From Lachnospiraceae bacterium (GTDB lineage: Bacteria > Bacillota_A > Clostridia > Lachnospirales > Lachnospiraceae), in contig JAQUUB010000048.1 in assembly GCA_028694115.1 (NCBI GenBank), forward strand, positions 1-31,807: 31,807 nucleotides of DNA. Direction: 5' to 3'. Below the pieces are notes generated by a model. That model did no database searches. It was not told the DNA's origin and saw only the letters and a list, made by a program, of their open reading frames with translations. Shown here piece by piece: positions 8,219 through 15,824 of this stretch (within the stretch, counting starts at the first letter, position 1; every line of letters begins with the position of its first letter). The translations under genes were made by a program, and so were the position numbers.

Positions 8219-9406
8219 CTATAAAATTTTCATGAGCTCTCTTCTAATTTCTTCTCTAGAACACCTTTCTGCAATATTTTTCTGCGTTAACCCTGAAAAA
8301 TCCTCTATATCGCTCCTACCCCCATGATTCATGAACCATTTACATTGAGCTAAATAACCTTCTATTTTGTCTTCCTTTGCCGTAGTCGCCCGAAGTACCG
8401 TATCATGCAATGCGGTAAGTCCGTTAACGATTGGTATTTCATTAATAGCATTCGTTAATGCTTCTTTGGAGATATACTCAGCAAACAATTTAAGTATATC
8501 TAAATGATTAAAAACAGCCGCCCTAATAATTGACTGTGCCCCCATAGGATGCTTTTCATGTAGAGTAGGATTTGCTCCGTTCATAAGCAGATAATGTACA
8601 ATTGCATATCTTATATCAGCAACTCTTTTAACCGAAGGCAACCCATTATTTCCAGTAACAGCAACTATTAACGGAGGCTGTTGCAATACACCTCCTAATC
8701 TGTTTACATCAGCTTTTTTAATTTCAACCAATTCTCTTATTTTTTTCATACAAATCTCTTCTGCCTCAGAATCATGAAATGCTGCTGCAATGCCTTTTTC
8801 AATTACTTCTACAAGCTGATTGCTCAGTTCCTGTTCTTCTTTTTCATCTTCAGGTATAATAGGAGTGATTCTTTTTAAATAACTTTGATAATACTTTACC
8901 TTTTCTTCCTGACTTGAATCATAAGGACTCAGAATATTCATCAACTCATGATTTTGAAACTGTTTAGCCATCTCCATTGGACCAAGACCTCTTGCAGTAG
9001 TAATAACTGTACTGGCTCCTTTTTTAACAAGGAAGTTTGCAAGTTCCAAATGCCCATAAAAAGAAGCCTGTAAAAGAATAGTATGTCCATTCAAATCCCA
9101 AACAGCATCTATATCCTCTGGTTTATAATCTAGCAGTATTTCCGCTGTCTTTACATCACCAGAATGACCTGCCATATGTATTGGTAATGCAAAGGATATT
9201 TTATGAGACATACTAATATCTGCGCCATTTTTCAATAGCATTTCCACAGCCTTATAATTACCCTTTGCCGCTGCCCACAAAAGAGGGGTCCAACCATTCT
9301 GGTCATATTGGTTAGAATCATTTCCATCAGAAAGCCATTGAGATAATTTACCGATATCTTTCATACCTGCATAGGAAATTCCCATTTCAATTTGTTCTTT
9401 CGTCAT
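8219..9406 (-). CDS. Ankyrin-repeat protein, cytoplasmic
   Basis: 395 residues, no signal peptide. N-terminal repeats at about 35-165 show the ankyrin pattern, e.g. NGWTPLLWAAAKGNYKAVEM with LLKNGADI following, and NGHTILLQASFYGHLELANF with LVKKGAS. A helical, acidic middle (about 165-235) leads to a second, more degenerate set: PPLIVAVTG, HYLLMNGANPTLHEK, SIIRAAVFNHLDILKLF, NGLTALHDTV and WFMNHGG. Ankyrin repeats bind proteins; the partner is unknown, but the gene heads a three-gene unit with an aldolase and a DJ-1 protein. AAGGAG lies eight bases before the ATG and a TTGACA-N17-TACTAT promoter lies just upstream. No catalytic domain is visible. Confidence 0.88.
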   Translation of the reverse strand: MTKEQIEMGISYAGMKDIGKLSQWLSDGNDSNQYDQNGWTPLLWAAAKGNYKAVEMLLKNGADISMSHKISFALPIHMAGHSGDVKTAEILLDYKPEDIDAVWDLNGHTILLQASFYGHLELANFLVKKGASTVITTARGLGPMEMAKQFQNHELMNILSPYDSSQEEKVKYYQSYLKRITPIIPEDEKEEQELSNQLVEVIEKGIAAAFHDSEAEEICMKKIRELVEIKKADVNRLGGVLQQPPLIVAVTGNNGLPSVKRVADIRYAIVHYLLMNGANPTLHEKHPMGAQSIIRAAVFNHLDILKLFAEYISKEALTNAINEIPIVNGLTALHDTVLRATTAKEDKIEGYLAQCKWFMNHGGRSDIEDFSGLTQKNIAERCSREEIRRELMKIL

Positions 9407-9463
9407 TTTATCAACTCCTTACATAATTATTCGACACATAAATTCAATATTCTGCTATTTTTA

Positions 9464-9492
9464 ATAGTAAATCCAAAATTCTGGTATGTCAA
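9464..9492 (-). promoter_or_regulatory. Internal sigma-A-type promoter for ankyrin-aldolase-DJ-1 unit
   Basis: On the minus strand TTGACA (9487-9492), exactly 17 bases, then TACTAT (9464-9469). It is in the 122-base gap after the TPP enzyme and reads into the ankyrin gene, so the last three genes of the cluster can be transcribed separately. Confidence 0.7.
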
Positions 9493-9528
9493 TATTTTCC
9501 ATAAGAATTCAGCTATGGTATATTTATA

Positions 9529-11196
9529 CTAAATCACTAAATTTTTATTCAAATGCGGAAAAATACCATTTTCCACAAGAACATCTATTAATACTGGTTT
9601 ATTTAATTTAATTGCCTTTGCTATTATTGGACGTAAATCCTCCTCTTTTTCAATTCGGAATCCAATCGTACCGCAAGCTTCTGCGAATTTGCAATAATCG
9701 GGATTAATAAAATCCATATAAGCATAATCTTGAAACATGTTTAGTAAAAATTTCTTAATAATATTAAATTCTCCATTATTAAAAATAATCCATACTACCG
9801 GAATATTATTTTGAATTGCAGTTAACAACTCAAACCCGGCCATCATATAGCACCCATCTCCACATGCAGAAATAACTGTTTTGTCAGGATGTGCACATTT
9901 CACACCAATGGCTCCGTTTGTATGACTTGCCATTGGTCCGAAGCTGCCTGGATTCTGATACCTTTGGTTCGATTCTAATTTCATGTATTCACTGAGCCAT
10001 AACATATGTGCACCAGCATCCCCCATAATAATTGCATTTTCAGGAGCTACATCAGAAATAGCTTTACATAATTCTGCCGGATGAATCTTAGTCCCTGTAT
10101 GCTCAATAGAACGGTCAATCCATTTTTTTTCATTCCCAAGTTCTGGAGTGCAAACGCTATCTGAATCGATTCTATTTTTCAAAGTTCCAAGAATGCCTTC
10201 AAGTCCGAATTTCGCATCTGCTACCATGCTGTAATCTGCCAGATATACCTTATTGATTTCATTTTTATCTATATTAATATGCATCAGTGTTTTGTTATCA
10301 AATAAATCGTCTTGAAAACCATAAGTTGCATTTTCTGCAAAAGAATTTCCGATTGCTAGTACTACATCAGCCTTTTTAAAATTATCTACTGCCAATGGAT
10401 CACCTGTTGTACCTACAATTCCAAGTGATAAAGGATGGGCTTCTGAAAGGTAACCTTTTGCATCCATAGTTGTTATAAATGGAATATGATATTGATCAAC
10501 AAATGTCATAAGTTCATGATAAGCTTCACTTCTTACGCATCCATATCCAATCAGAAGAAGAATTTTTTCTTTGTTTTCTAGTGCAGATGCCAGACGACTA
10601 CCAAATGCATCACAACTTTCTTTCTTGGGTACATCTATTTTTGTCGTAATTTTTACCTCTCTGAAGTTAGATACATCCGCTGTTGTTATATCCTTTGGAA
10701 CATGAATATGTACAGGTCCTGGTCGACCATCAAAGGCTGTATTTAATGCATCTTCCATAATGTCACATATTTGAGACGCATCTTCAACTATATAGGATTT
10801 CTTCGTTGTAGCGGAAAACATTTTATGAGAATCCGGTGTACGATTGATCCCACTTGATTCATTAAGTGCTCCTTTCCCTCTTTGATTCGCGGAAGTATAT
10901 CCTGTAATTGCTAATACGGGCAATGAATCGTAATAAGCTACCGCCAACCCCGAAAACAAATTAAATGCCCCAGGACCACCTGTCGCAAAACAGACTCCCA
11001 GCTTTTTAGAAAACATGGAATAACCACATGCCATAAAAGATGCTGCCTGCTCGTTGCGGACTATGACTGTCTTAATTGCATTAGAGTCTCTTAATGCCAA
11101 CAACATGGAGGCATTTACCTGCCCTGTACTGCCAAATATATAATCCATCTTTTTTGTTTCTTCTAATATTTTAACAATTGCCTGATTAACATCCAT
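9529..11196 (-). CDS. Thiamine-diphosphate-dependent enzyme, acetolactate synthase-like
   Basis: 555 residues with the three domains of the POX/AHAS family. The PYR domain holds the activating glutamate E49 in VIVRNEQAA; GGPGAFNLFSGLAVAYYDSLP follows (about 73-93, split: GGPGAFNL, DSLPVLAITG). The middle domain covers about 190-345. The PP domain has the TPP/Mg motif starting at GDG (446-448) and ending in NN (473-474). These enzymes decarboxylate 2-oxo acids and may ligate the two-carbon unit to another carbonyl. No acetolactate-synthase small subunit or isoleucine/valine genes are nearby, so a catabolic or carboligase role is more likely (inference). GGGAG precedes the ATG by seven bases; the gene follows the tautomerase by only 11 bases. 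Confidence 0.9.
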   Translation of the reverse strand: MDVNQAIVKILEETKKMDYIFGSTGQVNASMLLALRDSNAIKTVIVRNEQAASFMACGYSMFSKKLGVCFATGGPGAFNLFSGLAVAYYDSLPVLAITGYTSANQRGKGALNESSGINRTPDSHKMFSATTKKSYIVEDASQICDIMEDALNTAFDGRPGPVHIHVPKDITTADVSNFREVKITTKIDVPKKESCDAFGSRLASALENKEKILLLIGYGCVRSEAYHELMTFVDQYHIPFITTMDAKGYLSEAHPLSLGIVGTTGDPLAVDNFKKADVVLAIGNSFAENATYGFQDDLFDNKTLMHINIDKNEINKVYLADYSMVADAKFGLEGILGTLKNRIDSDSVCTPELGNEKKWIDRSIEHTGTKIHPAELCKAISDVAPENAIIMGDAGAHMLWLSEYMKLESNQRYQNPGSFGPMASHTNGAIGVKCAHPDKTVISACGDGCYMMAGFELLTAIQNNIPVVWIIFNNGEFNIIKKFLLNMFQDYAYMDFINPDYCKFAEACGTIGFRIEKEEDLRPIIAKAIKLNKPVLIDVLVENGIFPHLNKNLVI

Positions 11197-11207
11197 AATA
11201 AAACTCC

Positions 11208-11429
11208 CTACTTTACCTGATTAAATTTACCTTTGATATGTTTAGGCGGTCTAGTAGAAAAAAGGATCCCGTCTGTTGCCACTTCATCTAATTGGTAACC
11301 ATCAAAAAATAAATATATTCTATCCTTTGGTACACATGTAACTTCTGAAAAAGTAGTAATGAATTTATCTGCTATTATCTTTTTTTGTTCTTCTGTTAAT
11401 TCTAAACTTTGAACTGTAATTGCAGGCAT
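11208..11429 (-). CDS. Tautomerase superfamily protein (4-oxalocrotonate tautomerase-like)
   Basis: 73 residues beginning Met-Pro, so after methionine removal the catalytic Pro-1 of the tautomerase superfamily is exposed. The beta-alpha-beta unit is evident: PAITVQSLE, helix EEQKKIIADKFITTFSEVT, then RIYLFFDGY. Such enzymes move a proton between keto and enol forms of 2-oxo acids, or hydrate or dehalogenate similar compounds. GGAGG lies six bases before the ATG. The gene is 11 bases upstream of the TPP enzyme, suggesting that the tautomerase prepares or uses that enzyme's 2-oxo acid. The exact substrate is unknown. Confidence 0.8.
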   Translation of the reverse strand: MPAITVQSLELTEEQKKIIADKFITTFSEVTCVPKDRIYLFFDGYQLDEVATDGILFSTRPPKHIKGKFNQVK

Positions 11430-11479
11430 AAAAATCCTCCATTTCCTCTGAATGCTATCCTTATAACATAATTTATAAA

Positions 11480-11544
11480 AGAAACTCCCAAAGCAGATGA
11501 TAATAAGATAATTTATTACTGTTCATCTAAATTTAAGAGTTTCT
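11480..11544 (-). terminator. Stacked hairpin, probable terminator or attenuator inside the cluster
   Basis: In the 141-base gap between the second DJ-1 gene and the tautomerase, nested inverted repeats pair: AGAAACTC (11480-11487) with GAGTTTCT (11537-11544), AGATGA (11495-11500) with TCATCT (11523-11528), and TAATAA (11501-11506) with TTATTA (11513-11518). On the minus strand the outer arm runs into TTTTATAAATT. It could cut expression of the tautomerase/TPP genes relative to upstream genes. The function is inferred from shape. Confidence 0.5.
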
Positions 11545-11570
11545 GAATATACTTCAGGTATACACAAATC

Positions 11571-12344
11571 CTATAATTTTTCCAAAGTCTTAACAACTAA
11601 TTCTCCATATGCAATAGAAGATTCCACTGATGCTGCTGTAACAAATGGCCAGTCAAGATTTGCTTCTGGGTCTTCTCTCGTTGCATTGATTCTTGAAATA
11701 CATGCTCCGTTTGGTCCTACTGCATCTCTAATAAGATGTTCCTGTGGATATAAGAATCCCGGAGTTAGAACATCTGTTCTTTTATTATCTTCTGTTTCTC
11801 CATATAATGAATAATTAAACATGTAATCTGGTCCATAAAAATCCCATGCATGTGGATGCGCCGTGATTTTCTTTCCATAAATAATACTCTTATAATCATT
11901 TTTAGGATCTCTCAAGAACACTAACGTAGCAACTGCATAACACAACGCACCAACAAGCTTGTCAGAACGATAAGCATCTAAGATTAATTTATGAAGGTTA
12001 TAATTATTAGCCATATCCAACATAGCTCCTAAACCTCCTGTTAATACGATGGCATCATACTCTTCCATTTTGGCATCTTTAAACGCAACTGGATTAGCCC
12101 ATTCTTCTCCATCTGTAAGTTCCTTTACTCTTGCACAAACTTCAGGCGGATTTGTATGCATATTAATGACTGGATCAACGAACTCTGGATCTACACTTAC
12201 CGCTAATGGCAAAGGCTTTTTACCTTGTGGAGTTGCTAACGTCGCCTCATGACCTGCTTTAACTAACGCATCCCATGGAGCCTGCAATTCTTCGCCCCAT
12301 GACCCATAATTAGTAGCACATATCAAAACTTTTTTACTACTCAT
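11571..12344 (-). CDS. DJ-1/PfpI family protein, long form (paralog 2)
   Basis: 257 residues. The nucleophile elbow is GALCYAVA with C135, and AIVLTGGLGAM (about 98-108) precedes it. The opening KVLICATNYGSWGEE parallels paralog 1 (KILCCISEWGYWGEE), so both long forms share one ancestor, with a shared GP-[ND]-G motif near DAVGPNG/DATGPDG. The third copy in this cluster belongs to the short PfpI type. Likely cytoplasmic and active on reactive carbonyl compounds or modified amino groups; the reaction is not determined. It follows the cupin gene by 23 bases. The next gene is 141 bases away, past a stacked hairpin. Confidence 0.85.
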   Translation of the reverse strand: MSSKKVLICATNYGSWGEELQAPWDALVKAGHEATLATPQGKKPLPLAVSVDPEFVDPVINMHTNPPEVCARVKELTDGEEWANPVAFKDAKMEEYDAIVLTGGLGAMLDMANNYNLHKLILDAYRSDKLVGALCYAVATLVFLRDPKNDYKSIIYGKKITAHPHAWDFYGPDYMFNYSLYGETEDNKRTDVLTPGFLYPQEHLIRDAVGPNGACISRINATREDPEANLDWPFVTAASVESSIAYGELVVKTLEKL

Positions 12345-12367
12345 ATTGATATATTCCTTCTCATAAT

Positions 12368-12712
12368 TTATTGAATTTCTTTTGGAATATCTTCCTTAAT
12401 AGGATTAAAAATATCTATTGCCTCCGTATCCCCTAATGCTATAAATTTATGACTTACATTAGATGGTACATAATAACAATCTCCTTCATGGATTTCGAAC
12501 TCTTCATTTTCAAAGAAAATTATAAATCTGCCTTTAATAACATAGCCAAACTGCTCTGCTGGATGAGAGTGCCAGTCTACAACACTTCCACTTTCTATAT
12601 CCCAGTGAAGGGCATTCATCAGTTGACCTCTTCCAAGCTCCTGCAACATAATTCCAGTAGCAGTCTTTTTTCTTTTGATTTCACTGCGTTTGATAATTGC
12701 ATTTTCGTACAT
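12368..12712 (-). CDS. Small single-domain cupin protein
   Basis: 114 residues forming one cupin barrel. The metal-binding motif 1 reads WHSHPAEQFGYVIKG with H48, H50 and Q54 (glutamine in place of the more common glutamate), and motif 2 ends VPSNVSHKF with H88. Cupins of this size bind a divalent metal and act as isomerases, dioxygenases or sugar/keto-acid-binding proteins. Located 18 bases after a PfpI-type gene and 23 bases before a DJ-1 gene, it is surely co-transcribed with both. GGAG lies about 11 bases before the ATG. The substrate is unknown; a role on the same carbonyl or sugar-acid intermediate as its neighbours is inference. Confidence 0.88.
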   Translation of the reverse strand: MYENAIIKRSEIKRKKTATGIMLQELGRGQLMNALHWDIESGSVVDWHSHPAEQFGYVIKGRFIIFFENEEFEIHEGDCYYVPSNVSHKFIALGDTEAIDIFNPIKEDIPKEIQ

Positions 12713-12730
12713 TTTATGTATATCTCCGTT

Positions 12731-13282
12731 CTAAATTGCCTCGAGAATTGCTTTTGCAAGATAGGTGAAATGTCCGCCAGTCCTTGCTGTAATCAAATCA
12801 TCATCCCTACAGATATCTTTATCTTCATAGATCATACCAGCATTTTCAACATGCGCTATGATATTATTATGACAGGTGACTTTTCTTCCCGAAAAAGTGT
12901 CCTTTGACGGTCCGGCTATCCATAGTGAATGGCAGATAAAACCTTTTATCAATTCTTTATTTCTCATAATCTTTTCTATAAAAAGAACTGCTGGTGATTT
13001 TTCTTTTGGCTTCTCAGAATAAAGTAAAAAATCAGCAACATAACCTGCTGGAAGAATAATAGCGGCGTACTCTTTTAGCTGTTCCTCCGTAATGTTCTCA
13101 AAACTATTATGAACCGAAAAAGACATACCAAGCTCCATACCCTTAAAAGTAAGTTCATCCTGACCCCATAGTCTTGTTAAGAATACCACTTCAAATCCTG
13201 CTTCTGGAAAACGGTTTGCATAATAAATTATCTCTTGATCAATAAATCTGTTTTCTAATAAAACACCAATTTTTTTCTTCAA
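12731..13282 (-). CDS. DJ-1/PfpI family protein, short form (paralog 3)
   Basis: About 183 residues, the normal core length. The frame opens at a TTG at 13313-13315, but a better TTG at 13280-13282 has GAGGTG five bases upstream and begins right at the first strand (KKKIGVLLENRF), so I chose it. The nucleophile lies in KGFICHSLW. GRKVTCHNNI, HVENAG, then DDLITARTGGHF and a final helix match the PfpI/YhbO-type pattern. Family members are described as proteases, glyoxalases or deglycases; the true reaction is uncertain. It directly follows the STAS gene (61 bases) and precedes the cupin, so stress-type regulators and carbonyl-active enzymes share one transcript. Confidence 0.85.
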   Translation of the reverse strand: MKKKIGVLLENRFIDQEIIYYANRFPEAGFEVVFLTRLWGQDELTFKGMELGMSFSVHNSFENITEEQLKEYAAIILPAGYVADFLLYSEKPKEKSPAVLFIEKIMRNKELIKGFICHSLWIAGPSKDTFSGRKVTCHNNIIAHVENAGMIYEDKDICRDDDLITARTGGHFTYLAKAILEAI

Positions 13283-13343
13283 ATTATCACCTCTGCTTAC
13301 TTTTATAGAAATCAATAAAGTCTTAAGCTTTTCCTGGTTTAAA

Positions 13344-13646
13344 TTAAATAATTGTTATGAAGTTGTCTAATCCCGTCATATCCACAACCGATTGTACTGT
13401 TTCATTCGGACTTTCCAATAATACTTCCGCGTCATAACCAATTTTCTGTTTCGTAAAAATAATTACTCTTAGTCCAGCACTTGCAATGTACTCTAGTTCT
13501 GCAACATGGAATATAATTTTGCTAATTGGAGTTCCAATAAATTTTTTCATTTCCTCCAAAAGATCACTCGCATGTGTCGCATCCAAACGTCCTTTTAAAG
13601 TAACATCAACTACATCATTTTGATTTTTTACATCGTATTCAAACAT
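13344..13646 (-). CDS. STAS-domain anti-sigma factor antagonist (SpoIIAA/RsbV-like)
   Basis: 100 residues, a single STAS domain. The strand VVDVTLKGRLDATHASDLLE and the loop LEYIASAGLRVII carry the regulatory serine, S56, at the place where RsbV and SpoIIAA are phosphorylated; D/S context differs (IASAG rather than MDSTG), but the SAGLR form is common in clostridial antagonists. In partner switching, the unphosphorylated antagonist sequesters an RsbW-type kinase, and a PP2C phosphatase reactivates it. An RsbW-like gene is encoded 4.2 kb upstream on the same strand, but no PP2C phosphatase or sigma factor is in the window. It lies 29 bases after the debranching-enzyme gene, so expression is tied to that enzyme. 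Confidence 0.9.
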   Translation of the reverse strand: MFEYDVKNQNDVVDVTLKGRLDATHASDLLEEMKKFIGTPISKIIFHVAELEYIASAGLRVIIFTKQKIGYDAEVLLESPNETVQSVVDMTGLDNFITII

Positions 13647-13675
13647 ATTTTCAGTTTCCTTTCAATTATAATGTT

Positions 13676-15772
13676 TTATTTTGATACTAGTACCACAATA
13701 CTTCTAGGATTAATGATAAGTCCATTTTCAATTTTCAGCTTCTTTTCATTACCAGGTTCGTAAATTTTTTCTTCCTCCATATAGGTATCTAATAATACAT
13801 ACCAATCTTTTCCTTCTGGAATAACTGGTAATGTAAATGTATGTGATTCCCAATGTGCATTTACAGCCGTATAAATAAATGTATCCTCTTTCGTTCCATA
13901 TTTCACCTTATCTTCAACAAAGAGGAAGCCAAACACGAGTGTTTGCTGGGAAGGGTTGAATTGCCATGGAACTTCTCCGTGCAAAGAAAATTCGGGATAT
14001 CCTGTTCCATTCATTGAAGTATCAAAGTGAACATTTCTAAGTACTGGATGCATTTTTCGAAACTGAATCATTTTTTTAAAAAATAGAAACAATTCATTAT
14101 TTTTATCCAGAAGATCCCAATTAAGCCAAGAAATCGCGTTATCATGGCAGTATGCATTATTATTTCCATGCTGCGTATTACCAAATTCATCACCAGAAAG
14201 CAACATTGGAATGCCTCTGCTCAACAATAACAATGCAGCCGCATTTTTCATTTGACGCTTCCTTAAAGCCAGAATTTCCAAATCATCCGTATCACCCTCA
14301 ACACCACAGTTCCAACTGGCATTGTCATTACACCCATCATTATTATTTTCACCGTTTGCTTCATTGTGCTTTTCATTGTAAGACACAAGATCATTTAATG
14401 TAAATCCATCGTGACATGTTATAAAATTAATAGAAGCATCTGCTGAACGATTTCCATACATATCCTGAGAACCATTCAAGCGATTATACAGTTCAGGCGA
14501 TGCACTCGCTTCCCCCTTTATGAATTGTCTAACAGTATCTCTGAATCTTCCATTCCATTCTGCCCAGCGTCCCCAGGAAGGGAAGCTTCCTACCTGATAT
14601 AAACCTCCTGCATCCCAAGCCTCTGCGATTAATTTGCATTTTCCAAGTATTGCATCATATGCCAATGCCTCTAAAAGCGGAGGATCAGACATAGGCGCTC
14701 CATTTTTGTCTCTTGATAAAATAGACGCTAAATCGAAGCGGAACCCATCAATATGATATTCTGATGCCCAATACCGTAAGCAGTCCAAAATACAGTTTCT
14801 TACTATCGGATTATTGCAATTTAACGTATTTCCACATCCGCTAAAATTATAATAATAACCTTCTGGTGTAAGGAGATAATAAGTTTTATTATCAATACCC
14901 CTATAGGAAATATAAGGTCCTTTTTCATTTCCTTCAGCCGTATGGTTAAAAACAACATCCAAAATAAGTTCAATACCACTTCTATGTAATTCTTTCACCA
15001 AATTTTTTAATTCTTCAACTTCCAAACCCAATGGTGCGGATGATGCATACCCAGCTTTGGGTGAGAAAAAGCACACTGTGCTGTATCCCCAATAATTAAA
15101 TAGCCTTTTTTCTTCTATTACTCTTGCATTTTCAAATTCATCAAATTCAAAAATAGGGAGCAGTTCAATACAGTTAACGCCCAATTCCTTCAAGTACGGT
15201 ATTTTACCCCGCAGACCCGCAAAAGTGCCTGCATATTTCACTTTACTCGAAGCATGTTTTGTAAAGCTTCTGACATGCGCCTCATAAATGATTAAATCCT
15301 TCATTGGTATCTCTAATGGTTTGTCACCCTGCCAGTCAAAATCATCATAAATAATTCTGCCTCTGTGCTGGAACGGATTTTCATAGTCAGGCTCCTGCCC
15401 CCATACGGTACGGCCAGATACCGATTTTGCATATGGGTCTAACAATATCTTATTTTTGTCAAACCAATAACCTTTTTCTGGATTATAGGGTCCATCCATA
15501 CGATACCCGTATTCCACTGTTTCAAAATCAATGTCAAATACAATCATAGAAAATACATTTCCAATTCGAAACGATTCTGGAAAAGGAATTATGACATAAG
15601 GTTCCATTTCACCATGATGATATAGTAATAATTCACAATAACTTGCATCACTTGAAAACACTGAGAAATTAACACCATCTGCAACAATGCTTGCTCCATA
15701 AGGAAGTACTTTTCCAATGCGGTATTTAATACCATCCAACTCATGAGTCGGATAACTGTCAATACGAATCAT
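13676..15772 (-). CDS. glgX: Glycogen debranching enzyme, GlgX/isoamylase type (GH13)
   Basis: About 698 residues. I start at the ATG at 15770-15772, which has GGGAG five bases upstream; an in-frame ATG four codons earlier has none. An N-terminal CBM48-like domain (GASIVADGVNFSVFSSDA...) leads to the GH13 barrel with DVVFNH, GFRFDLAS (nucleophile near 347), IAEAWD (acid/base near 384) and CHDGFTLND (aspartate near 455), all catalytic residues intact. It hydrolyses alpha-1,6 branches of glycogen or limit dextrins in the cytoplasm, complementing the alpha-amylase at 4.9-6.3 kb. No glgA, glgB, glgC or glgP is present, so this is a degradation set, not a glycogen operon. It follows the AGE-like gene by 52 bases. 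Confidence 0.93.
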   Translation of the reverse strand: MIRIDSYPTHELDGIKYRIGKVLPYGASIVADGVNFSVFSSDASYCELLLYHHGEMEPYVIIPFPESFRIGNVFSMIVFDIDFETVEYGYRMDGPYNPEKGYWFDKNKILLDPYAKSVSGRTVWGQEPDYENPFQHRGRIIYDDFDWQGDKPLEIPMKDLIIYEAHVRSFTKHASSKVKYAGTFAGLRGKIPYLKELGVNCIELLPIFEFDEFENARVIEEKRLFNYWGYSTVCFFSPKAGYASSAPLGLEVEELKNLVKELHRSGIELILDVVFNHTAEGNEKGPYISYRGIDNKTYYLLTPEGYYYNFSGCGNTLNCNNPIVRNCILDCLRYWASEYHIDGFRFDLASILSRDKNGAPMSDPPLLEALAYDAILGKCKLIAEAWDAGGLYQVGSFPSWGRWAEWNGRFRDTVRQFIKGEASASPELYNRLNGSQDMYGNRSADASINFITCHDGFTLNDLVSYNEKHNEANGENNNDGCNDNASWNCGVEGDTDDLEILALRKRQMKNAAALLLLSRGIPMLLSGDEFGNTQHGNNNAYCHDNAISWLNWDLLDKNNELFLFFKKMIQFRKMHPVLRNVHFDTSMNGTGYPEFSLHGEVPWQFNPSQQTLVFGFLFVEDKVKYGTKEDTFIYTAVNAHWESHTFTLPVIPEGKDWYVLLDTYMEEEKIYEPGNEKKLKIENGLIINPRSIVVLVSK

Positions 15773-15824
15773 ACAATCTCCCATCTGACAACCAACTGTT
15801 TTTCACAACAGAAAGCTACTATTA

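Noticed and set aside
9529..11196. Biosynthetic acetolactate synthase (ilvB).
   Set aside because: No regulatory small subunit or branched-chain genes nearby and a catabolic-looking neighbourhood; kept as a general TPP enzyme.
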